Below, piece by piece: positions 1 through 5,791 of a stretch of 19,423 nucleotides of DNA. The stretch covers positions 1 through 19,423 of the forward strand of contig JALHDI010000064.1 in the NCBI GenBank assembly GCA_022839045.1, in the 5' to 3' direction. Every line of letters starts with the position of its first letter. The first letter of the stretch is position 1. This stretch comes from Sporomusaceae bacterium. GTDB lineage: Bacteria > Bacillota_C > Negativicutes > Sporomusales_B > UBA7701. A program made the translations under genes and the position numbers. The notes beneath the pieces were generated by a model. It saw only the letters and a program-made list of their open reading frames with translations, had not been told where the DNA came from and ran no database searches.

Positions 1-831
1 GTGGCCCGCGAGCAGGAGCGGAACCTTCGCCGCCAGCGGGACGATATGGAGCTGCGCCTGCGCAACCTCAAGGAGACGCTGCAGCGGGCCGAGGGCCTGG
101 TGACCCAGGTGGGCGCCGCGCTGGGCTTTCTGGGCGACCACATGGAGACGGTGCTGACCCAGATCGATTCCCTGCAACAGCGGCAGGCGTTTGCCGCCAA
201 GATCATCAAGGCCCAGGAGGAGGAGCGGCGGCGGGTGGCGCGGGAGATCCACGACGGCCCGGCCCAGGCGATGGCCAATGTCGTTTTCCGGGCCGAGGTG
301 TGCGAGCGGCTGCTGGAGAGCGACCTCGCCCGGGCGAGGGAGGAGCTTAAGGATTTGCAGGAGCAGATCAGATATGTTTTGAAGGAAACCCGCAAGATCA
401 TCTTCGGCCTGCGGCCGATGACGCTCGACGACCTGGGCCTGGTGCCGACGCTGCGGCGGGTGCTGGACACGATGCGGGAGCGGGCCGGGGTCTACCCGGA
501 GATCAAGGTGACGGGCGAGGAGAAACGGCTGAGCACCCATCTGGAGGTCGGCATTTTCCGGACGGTGCAGGAGGCGCTGACGAATATCGAGAAGCACGCC
601 AAGGCCACCGCCGTCCTGGTCAGGCTCGACTACCGCCCGACGATGGTAACCGCCCTGGTCGAGGACGACGGGCTGGGGTTCGACCCCGCCGCGGACCGGA
701 GCGGGACGGAGAGCTTCGGCATCATGGGGATGCAGGAGCGCATCTCGCTGCTGGACGGCGAATTTTCGATCAGGTCGCACAAGGGAAGGGGCACGAAGGT
801 GCTGATCAAGGTACCGCTGAAGGGCGAGTAG
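1..831 (+). CDS. degS: DegS-type sensor histidine kinase, 5' end outside window
   Basis: Sensor kinase of the DegS/NarL-partner class, which autophosphorylates on His and passes the phosphate to a DegU-like response regulator. The visible 276 residues start with a charged, coiled-coil-like stretch (about 1-60). A HisKA_3 dimerisation/phosphoacceptor helix follows, with REIHDGPAQ (His at visible residue 84), then a GHKL ATPase domain with N-box QEALTNIEKHA (Asn195), G1 box DDGLGFD (222-228) and G2 box GIMGMQER (240-247). No membrane segment is seen, as in cytoplasmic DegS. From memory B. subtilis DegS is about 385 residues and its middle aligns with the first visible codons, so roughly 100 N-terminal residues probably lie upstream; the GTG at base 1 is unlikely to be the true start. 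No response regulator gene follows. The Tad pilus locus starts 170 bases downstream, so a regulatory link is possible but unproven. Confidence 0.9.
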   Translation: MAREQERNLRRQRDDMELRLRNLKETLQRAEGLVTQVGAALGFLGDHMETVLTQIDSLQQRQAFAAKIIKAQEEERRRVAREIHDGPAQAMANVVFRAEVCERLLESDLARAREELKDLQEQIRYVLKETRKIIFGLRPMTLDDLGLVPTLRRVLDTMRERAGVYPEIKVTGEEKRLSTHLEVGIFRTVQEALTNIEKHAKATAVLVRLDYRPTMVTALVEDDGLGFDPAADRSGTESFGIMGMQERISLLDGEFSIRSHKGRGTKVLIKVPLKGE

Positions 832-936
832 TATAGGACCAACAACCCTGTATCGTCTGGGACCGGGCGCCCGCCCGCCCTGAGACCATCAGACCAGCAA
901 AGATAAGACTTGCGGTCGATGGCAGGGCGCGGACGG

Positions 937-949
937 GGTGCTAAAATGA
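937..949 (+). promoter_or_regulatory. Putative promoter element upstream of flp (shared motif)
   Basis: The motif GGTGCTAAAATGA contains a fair -10 hexamer (TAAAAT, 942-947), 55 bases before the flp start. I see no good -35 hexamer at 16-18 bases upstream. The same motif with two changes lies before tadE at 1290-1302, which suggests a common promoter or regulator site. A second AT-rich hexamer (TACAAT, 979-984) is closer to the gene but would leave almost no leader. Confidence 0.4.
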
Positions 950-1001
950 AATCACAAACCGGTTCCCAATTTAAAATTTACAATACAGGGAGGAAAGAAA
1001 A

Positions 1002-1160
1002 ATGATGAACGTGTGGAATCGTCTTCGTAACCAAAAAGGGCAAGGCATGGTCGAATACGGTCTAATCCTCGCCCTGATCTCGATCGCCGCCATCACCCTG
1101 ATGCCTCAGGTCGGCACCGCGATCAACAGCGCCTTCAACTCCGTCGTCACCGCTCTCTAA
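1002..1160 (+). CDS. flp: Flp-type type IVb prepilin (major Tad pilin)
   Basis: A 52-residue protein with every mark of a Flp prepilin. A short basic leader ends in QKG, followed by QGMVEYGLILALI. Cleavage after Gly13 would put Glu at +5 and Tyr at +6 of the mature chain, the arrangement seen in Flp pilins. The hydrophobic helix runs from about residue 20 to 34, and the mature pilin would be 39 residues. A strong ribosome site (GGGAGGAAAG) lies about 6 bases before the ATG. Flp subunits are processed by a TadV/FppA-type peptidase in the membrane and polymerised by the Tad machinery into thin adhesive pili. A strong terminator follows directly, so this gene can be transcribed in excess over the downstream assembly genes, as expected for the major subunit. 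Confidence 0.92.
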   Translation: MMNVWNRLRNQKGQGMVEYGLILALISIAAITLMPQVGTAINSAFNSVVTAL

Positions 1161-1174
1161 GCGATACCTCGCGA

Positions 1175-1204
1175 GCCCCCCTGGCACCGGCCAGGGGGGC
1201 TTTT
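1175..1204 (+). terminator. Rho-independent terminator after flp
   Basis: A perfect 10-bp GC-rich stem (1175-1184 with 1191-1200), six-base loop CACCGG, then TTTT. It starts 14 bases after the flp stop codon. It probably ends most flp transcripts, with tadE starting from its own promoter or from readthrough. Confidence 0.88.
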
Positions 1205-1266
1205 CCGTCCGGGACGAAAATCCCAGACGAGGAATGGGACTTCCTCCTTACGAGAATAAGACCGTG

Positions 1267-1302
1267 GCACGATGCCGGCCGAGGCCGGCGGTGCTAGAAT
1301 AA
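1267..1302 (+). promoter_or_regulatory. GC-rich dyad joined to putative tadE promoter
   Basis: A hairpin or operator-like dyad (GCAC 1267-1270 and GCCGGC 1274-1279, loop CGAG, GCCGGC 1284-1289 and GTGC 1291-1294) runs straight into TAGAAT (1295-1300), a plausible -10 hexamer. The final part, GGTGCTAGAATAA (1290-1302), matches the motif upstream of flp at 11 of 13 positions. A dyad in the -35 region would suit a repressor or activator site. No regulator can be named from sequence. Confidence 0.4.
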
Positions 1303-1369
1303 GGATAAGATAAAGTGGCCTGGTTGTCCGCTTCGGCGGGCGCGGGAATAGGCGCAAGGAGGTAAAGGC

Positions 1370-1783
1370 ATGCAAGCGATCGTTCGGTATATCCGCAGCC
1401 ACAGGGGTCAATCAGTAGTCGAGATAGCGCTGGCCCTGCCGTTTCTCATGTTAGTGCTGGCCGGCATGTGCGATTTTGGTCTGTATATGTACAAGACCAC
1501 CCTGGCCAACGAGGCCGCGCGGGCCGGGGCGCGGGCCGCCACCCTGCACAAGACTAATGAAGACATAATTGCGGCTGCGAAAAACGCCACCCCCCTGCGG
1601 TTTGACGGCAATGCAGAACCGACCGTCAATCCGGTTCCCCAGGCCGAGGAAGCCCGGACCAGCGATAGCGAGGTCACCGTCACCGTCGAAGGCCCGCACA
1701 CCCTGCTGACAAAAGATATCGTCGCGATATTCGGGAACGGTACAGTTACCATCAAGGGCACCGCCACCATGCGCATGGAATAG
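1370..1783 (+). CDS. tadE: TadE-like minor pseudopilin
   Basis: A 137-residue protein of the TadE family: small prepilin-like proteins processed by the same peptidase as Flp and needed for pilus assembly. A basic leader ends in HRG, followed by QSVVEIALALPFLMLVLAGM, with Gly13 and the following GQSVVE typical of TadE. One hydrophobic helix covers about residues 18-34. The rest is a Thr/Val-rich extracytoplasmic domain ending in TVTIKGTATMRME. The ATG follows an AAGGAGG ribosome site at normal spacing. The TadG-like gene begins 19 bases after the stop, so the two are probably co-transcribed. Confidence 0.87.
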   Translation: MQAIVRYIRSHRGQSVVEIALALPFLMLVLAGMCDFGLYMYKTTLANEAARAGARAATLHKTNEDIIAAAKNATPLRFDGNAEPTVNPVPQAEEARTSDSEVTVTVEGPHTLLTKDIVAIFGNGTVTIKGTATMRME

Positions 1784-1802
1784 CGGAAGGAGCTGGCTGG
1801 AT

Positions 1803-2888
1803 ATGCTGATGAAACTGCTCAGGGAACAACGGGGCAGCTCCCTCGTGATGGTGGCTGCCGGCATGGTTTTTTTGCTCCTCATGGCCGGCCTGGTGATCGA
1901 TGTCGGCCACTTATACCTGCAGAAAACCATCGCCCAGAACGGCGTGGACGCCGCCGCCCTGGCCGGGGCCACCGCCCTGCCCGATCAGGGAGCCGCAACG
2001 AGCCGGGCCGAACACTACGCCGACCTCAACATCGAGGGAGGCACCCTTGCTGACCCGGATTTCAGCAAGGGACCGGGGCGGATCGACCTCACCTACACGA
2101 AGATTGTGGATACCTTTCTGATGAAAATAGCCAATTATTTCTTTGACGGCAGTTACGACAAGGTCACTGTCCGGGTGGCCGCGGCCGCCAAAATGAAGTA
2201 CGGGGGCGGGCCGTTCGTCTACACCATTTTCTCCGGCAGCGACTTTGACATGCTGCCCCTCAACGGCAGTCGGCTCTATGTCGACGGTTCCGTCCACTCG
2301 GACGCCGACCTCAGGATCAACGGCAGCGATATCACCGTCACCGGGGTCGCCGAGGCCCACGGCATCGTCAGGGTTAACGGCAGTCAACTCAATATTCCCA
2401 CGCAGGTCTCCAACGCCGCCAGGATCACCATGCCTGACTACAGCCAACAGATAAGCGATCAGGCGGCCGCCGTCAACCATGTTTTCAACGGCAACAAAAT
2501 CTATAACGGCGGCCCGATAAGTGTCGACGGCTCCATTCACGTGAACGGGTCGGTGACCCTCAACGGCAACACGATCAGCGGCACGGGCGCGATTCTGGCC
2601 ACTGGCGGCGATATCACCATCAACGGCAACATCATCAACAGCTCCGCCGGCGACCAGGTCTGCCTGTATTCGCAAAGCGGCAGCATCCACATCAACGGCA
2701 ACAATATTACCGTCAACGGGATAATCTACGCCCCCAACGGCGACATCCACATCAACGGCAGCAACATTACCGTCAACGGCCGTATTATCGGCAACACCGT
2801 CAAAATCAACGGCAGCAACTTCCGGGTCAACGGTCAGGACGTGGAGGTTACCTCCCTGCCGCCCACCGGTAGCGTACTTATCGAATAA
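1803..2888 (+). CDS. TadG-like pilus protein with Asn-Gly-rich repeat domain
   Basis: 361 residues in two parts. Residues 1-57 match the N-terminal TadE/TadG module: a basic end (REQRGSS), a hydrophobic helix (about 13-34), then GHLYLQKTIAQNGVDAAALAGA, which recurs in TadG proteins. After a linker, residues 152-346 hold about 17 Asn-Gly or Asp-Gly turns spaced by short beta-prone segments (INGSDITV, INGNNITVNG and similar). This pattern suggests a right-handed beta-solenoid resembling polymer-forming or bactofilin-like repeats. The von Willebrand A-like region found in many TadG proteins is not seen. The protein probably sits in the membrane with the repeat domain outside, as an adhesin, tip or cell wall anchor; this role is inferred. 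An AAGGAG site lies 10 bases before the chosen ATG, and a second ATG two codons later is an alternative start. Confidence 0.8.
   Translation: MLMKLLREQRGSSLVMVAAGMVFLLLMAGLVIDVGHLYLQKTIAQNGVDAAALAGATALPDQGAATSRAEHYADLNIEGGTLADPDFSKGPGRIDLTYTKIVDTFLMKIANYFFDGSYDKVTVRVAAAAKMKYGGGPFVYTIFSGSDFDMLPLNGSRLYVDGSVHSDADLRINGSDITVTGVAEAHGIVRVNGSQLNIPTQVSNAARITMPDYSQQISDQAAAVNHVFNGNKIYNGGPISVDGSIHVNGSVTLNGNTISGTGAILATGGDITINGNIINSSAGDQVCLYSQSGSIHINGNNITVNGIIYAPNGDIHINGSNITVNGRIIGNTVKINGSNFRVNGQDVEVTSLPPTGSVLIE
2684..2779 (+). repeat. Near-identical 36-base direct repeat inside the Asn-Gly array
   Basis: Bases 2684-2719 and 2744-2779 match at 34 of 36 positions, 60 bases (20 codons) apart. Both encode IHINGxNITVNG. 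The DNA-level identity points to recent duplication of one repeat unit in the TadG-like gene. Confidence 0.85.
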
Positions 2889-2901
2889 TGGGGGATAAAC
2901 C

Positions 2902-4195
2902 ATGTCGCTCCTAAGGCGTTTGGAGGCCAGCAAGCAAAACGAGGCCGGCCCGGCTGCCAAAGACCGGCCCAAGGCTCCCGCCGCTCTCAGGCTCGATCCC
3001 TATCAGGGGCTCAAGATGCGCATCCACAAGCGGATCGTCGACGAGCTGAGCGCCGAGGAGAGCAAGCTGCTCACCGACAAGGACGCCGACCGGCGGCAGC
3101 TGAATGATATCGTAACCAAACTGGCCAACGCCCTGATGGACGAGGAGCCTGTGCCGGTGCCCCGCGGCGAGCGGGCCAGGATTATCACCGAGGTGGTGGA
3201 CGAGGTTCTGGGCTACGGGCCGATCGACCCGCTGCTCCAGGACGAGACGATTTCCGAGGTGATGGTGAACGGGCCGGCCCAGGTCTACGTGGAGCGTAAG
3301 GGGAAAATCATCCTCACCGATGTGCGCTTCCGCGACGACGCCCATGTGATGCACGTTATCGAGAAGATCGTCGCCCCGCTGGGCCGCCGCATCGACGAAG
3401 GCTCGCCGATGGTCGACGCCCGGCTGCCGGACGGCTCCCGCGTAAACGCCATTATCCCGCCGCTGGCTCTCAAAGGGCCGTGCCTGACGATCCGCAAGTT
3501 CGCCAAGGACCCCCTGACGGTGAACGATCTCGTCAATTTCGGGACGCTGACCCGCGATATGGCCGATTTTCTGCGGGCCTGCGTCGTTCATCCCCGACGA
3601 CGAACGCATCGTCACGGTGGAGGACGCCGCCGAGCTGCAGCTCCGCCAGGAGCATGTGGTGACGCTGGAAACGCGCCCGCCCAATATCGAGGGCAAAGGG
3701 GCCATTACCATGCGCGACCTTGTGCGCAATTCGCTGAGGATGCGGCCCGACCGCATCGTGGTCGGCGAGGTGCGGAGCGGCGAGGCCCTCGACATGCTGC
3801 AGGCGATGAATACCGGCCACGATGGTTCGCTGACCACCGGCCATGCCAACAGCCCGCGCGACATGCTCAGTCGCCTGGAAACGATGGTGCTGATGGCCGG
3901 CATGGATCTGCCGGTGCGGGCCATCCGCGAGCAGGTCGCTTCGGCGGTCGATCTTATCGTACAGCAGGCGCGTCTCAGGGACGGCAGCCGCAGAGTAACC
4001 CACCTTACCGAGGTGCAGGGTATGGAGGGCGATGTTATCACCCTCCAGGACATATTCGTGTTCGAACAGACCGGCAAGGAGGAGACGGGCCGGATTACCG
4101 GCCGCCTCAAGCCGACCGGCATCAGACCAAAGTTTATCGAGAAGCTGGCCGCCAACGGCATCCAGCTAGCCCCTGAGATCTTCTGGACAAAGTAG
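2902..4195 (+). pseudogene. cpaF: Tad pilus motor ATPase CpaF/TadA, Walker A deleted and frameshifted
   Basis: CpaF/TadA is the cytoplasmic hexameric ATPase that powers Flp pilus assembly. The gene starts normally (ATG 2902), and 228 codons give the N-terminal domain, including [40 protein letters not shown] and [16 protein letters not shown]. At about 3583-3587 the reading frame changes. From TTC at 3587 the other frame reads [18 protein letters not shown], then [19 protein letters not shown], Walker B region [21 protein letters not shown] and His box [17 protein letters not shown], ending at 4195. In intact family members the segment between LRAC and the FIPDDER-like part contains the Walker A loop (GGTGSGKTT) and following helix. 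It is absent here. Frame arithmetic requires a net loss equal to 2 modulo 3; 74 or 77 bases would fit. The first frame stays open to 4176 but encodes unrelated sequence. The product could not bind ATP normally. Real mutation or assembly error cannot be told apart here. Confidence 0.88.
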
Positions 4196-4206
4196 GCGGT
4201 GAAAAC

Positions 4207-5133
4207 ATGCTGTTCCTTATCGCCACCATTACATTTGTTACCATATTCCTGCTGACTTATCTACTGGTTTCCGCCTATGCGCCGCTTTGGGGCGAGCAGG
4301 TCACGCTACGGCTGAGGGCGCTCGACAGTATGGAGGACGCCACCGTCCCCGACGAGGAGTTGGACAAACCCTTCAGCCAGCGGGTGCTGGCGCCGGTGAC
4401 CGGTAGTTTCGCAGGTTTTTTTCTGCGGTTTACGCCGCAGTCGACCAAGCGGATGACCGAGGAACGGTTGGCAGCCGCCGGAGGGTTCGGCGGACTGAGC
4501 GCCGGCCAATTCCTCGTTCTGACCGGCTTCACGGCCGTTGGCCTGGCCGTGATTAGCGTCGTGGCCGCCGACACGGCCAATCTGCCGGCCAATAAAACGG
4601 CCGGCTATGCGATCATCGTCCTGGCGGTCGGGCTGGTTTGGCCGTTTTATGTCCTAAACCGTAGAGCCGCCGCTCGCAAGGCCAGTATGCAGAAAGACCT
4701 GCCCGATGTGCTCGATATCCTGACGGTCAGCGTCGAAGCCGGTCTCGGCTTCGACGGCGCGCTGGCCAAACTGGCGGAGAAGATGCACGGGGCGTTGGTG
4801 GACGAGTTCACCCGCGTGCTGCAGGAGATCAGGGTGGGGGTGCCGCGCCGCGCCGCTTTGCACGCGATGGCTCTGCGCTGCGACGTCCCCGATGTGTCCT
4901 TGTTCGTCACTTCTCTCATCCAGGCCGACCAACTGGGGGTCAGCATCGGCAACGTTCTGAGAGTCCAGTCGGCGGCGGTGCGGGATAAGCGCCGCCAGCG
5001 GGCCCAGGAGTTGGCGATGAAGGCGCCTATCAAGATGCTGATTCCGCTGGTTATGTTCATTTTCCCGGCGATTTTCGTCGTGCTGCTCGGGCCGGCGATA
5101 ATCCAGCTGTTCACGACTTTTATCAAAAGGTAG
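4207..5133 (+). CDS. tadC: TadC-like inner-membrane pilus assembly protein (T2SF domain)
   Basis: A 308-residue integral membrane protein of the GspF/TadC family, which forms the inner-membrane platform that the motor ATPase acts on. Hydrophobic segments lie at about 1-24, 102-120, 132-150 and 276-302. The T2SF domain lies between the last two, with [29 protein letters not shown] (residues 164-192) and the later [20 protein letters not shown]. The SVEAGLGFD form is typical of TadC; TadB usually has a different sequence there. It starts 11 bases after the broken cpaF gene. No tadB lies between them, although Tad systems normally carry tadB and tadC side by side. The DUF192 gene follows after 6 bases. 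Confidence 0.85.
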   Translation: MLFLIATITFVTIFLLTYLLVSAYAPLWGEQVTLRLRALDSMEDATVPDEELDKPFSQRVLAPVTGSFAGFFLRFTPQSTKRMTEERLAAAGGFGGLSAGQFLVLTGFTAVGLAVISVVAADTANLPANKTAGYAIIVLAVGLVWPFYVLNRRAAARKASMQKDLPDVLDILTVSVEAGLGFDGALAKLAEKMHGALVDEFTRVLQEIRVGVPRRAALHAMALRCDVPDVSLFVTSLIQADQLGVSIGNVLRVQSAAVRDKRRQRAQELAMKAPIKMLIPLVMFIFPAIFVVLLGPAIIQLFTTFIKR

Positions 5134-5139
5134 GAAGAC

Positions 5140-5478
5140 ATGGAGATTGTCAATGTGACGACCGGCAAGACGCTGGCCCGGGATGCGCGGCTGGCGGACA
5201 GCTTTTTCACCCGCCTGAAGGGCCTGCTGGGGACGAAGAGTCTGCTGGCGGGCGAGGGACTGGTCATCAGGCCGTGCAGCGGCATCCACACCTTTGGCAT
5301 GAATTACTCCATCGATGTGGTGTTTGCCGCCGCCGACGACCGGGTGGCGCGTACGGCTACCTGCCTGGAACCGGGCCGGCTGCTGGCGTGCCACGGCAGC
5401 CGCTACGTGATCGAGCTGCCGGCCGGGACGCTTGCCCGCACGGGGACCCAGCCCGGCGACTATTTGCGCCTCGGATAA
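5140..5478 (+). CDS. DUF192 family protein
   Basis: A 112-residue small beta-rich protein of the DUF192 family, whose biochemical role is not established. Family marks are FFTRLKGLLGT (about residues 22-32), GIHTFGMNYSIDVVF (48-62) and VIELPAGTLARTG (90-102). No signal peptide or membrane segment is seen; many homologues carry one, but this version starts directly with the domain. It begins 6 bases after tadC, which suggests it belongs to the Tad transcription unit. Any link with pilus function is context only. Confidence 0.85.
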   Translation: MEIVNVTTGKTLARDARLADSFFTRLKGLLGTKSLLAGEGLVIRPCSGIHTFGMNYSIDVVFAAADDRVARTATCLEPGRLLACHGSRYVIELPAGTLARTGTQPGDYLRLG

Positions 5479-5526
5479 CGACGAAGATGCAAGCTCCCCT
5501 GCCGCGAGGCAGGTCTGACATACTAA
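5479..5526. other. Non-coding spacer with small hairpin after DUF192 gene
   Basis: This is the first part of a 313-base gap without a gene. It holds a 6-bp hairpin (5498-5503 with 5508-5513, loop GCGA) with no following T-run, so it is not a convincing terminator. The rest of the gap is covered by the repeat, promoter and leader entries that follow. Confidence 0.5.
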
Positions 5527-5645
5527 GGCCGTTCAGAAAGCCCCGGATGCGAGGCGCGGCGAGTCCGCCACCGGCAACGTACACGAACGTACGTTGAGGA
5601 TGGCGGATGAGCCGCGACGACGCAGATGGGGCTTTATCAACGGCC
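5527..5645. repeat. 119-base palindromic repeat element, copy 1
   Basis: The element folds back on itself almost completely. The outer arms of 18 bases (5527-5544 and 5628-5645) match at 16 positions. Further in, four perfect arms pair in order: 5548-5551/5621-5624, 5555-5560/5611-5616, 5564-5570/5601-5607 and 5575-5582/5589-5596, around the loop ACGAAC. That is about 41 base pairs in 119 bases. It has no coding capacity. The ends and several internal blocks recur at 14260-14439, so this is a dispersed family resembling a MITE or a large REP/BIME-type element. No target-site duplication is evident at this copy. Confidence 0.85.
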
Positions 5646-5669
5646 GGATGCCGCAGGGTATCTATTTTA

Positions 5670-5699
5670 TTGTGTAGCGTTATCCAACTGTGATACAAT
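5670..5699 (+). promoter_or_regulatory. Probable SigA-type promoter of the decarboxylase–rsmI operon
   Basis: TTGTGT (5670-5675), an 18-base spacer, then TACAAT (5694-5699). This is a moderate match to the vegetative consensus in a locally AT-rich stretch, about 92 bases before the decarboxylase start. The transcript would include the stem-loop leader at 5721-5766. Confidence 0.6.
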
Positions 5700-5720
5700 T
5701 AATAATGATTTCTAGCGTTA

Positions 5721-5766
5721 GTGCTTACACTAAGGACAGCCGTCCTTCAGCACGGGTTTTTCCCGT
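5721..5766 (+). promoter_or_regulatory. Structured 5' leader of unknown class before decarboxylase gene
   Basis: Predicted stem-loops in the leader. GTGCT (5721-5725) pairs with AGCAC (5749-5753) and encloses a perfect hairpin, AAGGAC (5732-5737) with GTCCTT (5742-5747), loop AGCC. ACGGG (5752-5756) can pair with CCCGT (5762-5766) around TTTTT. The last stem shares two bases with the first, so the folds partly compete. The ribosome site (GGGAGGTG, about 5777-5784) follows closely. This could be a small riboswitch or protein-binding leader. It matches no riboswitch class I can name with confidence. Confidence 0.4.
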
Positions 5767-5791
5767 TTCCTATTCCGGGAGGTGAATTTGG

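Noticed and set aside
911..947. Sigma-54 promoter (TGGCA upstream of flp and tadE)
   Set aside because: No GC doublet at the required 10-base distance from GG in either case.
832..1001. c-di-GMP riboswitch before flp
   Set aside because: GCAAAG and TTGCGG pieces looked suggestive, but the GEMM core and its two helices could not be assembled.
1911..2972. Minus-strand open frame with VDxDVAAVD-like repeats
   Set aside because: It mirrors the repetitive Asn-Gly coding sequence of the TadG-like gene. No ribosome site or independent support.
3586..4176. Continuation of the cpaF first frame to 4176 as a real protein end
   Set aside because: After codon 228 it becomes Arg/Gly/Pro-rich sequence without homology, while the neighbouring frame encodes clear CpaF sequence.
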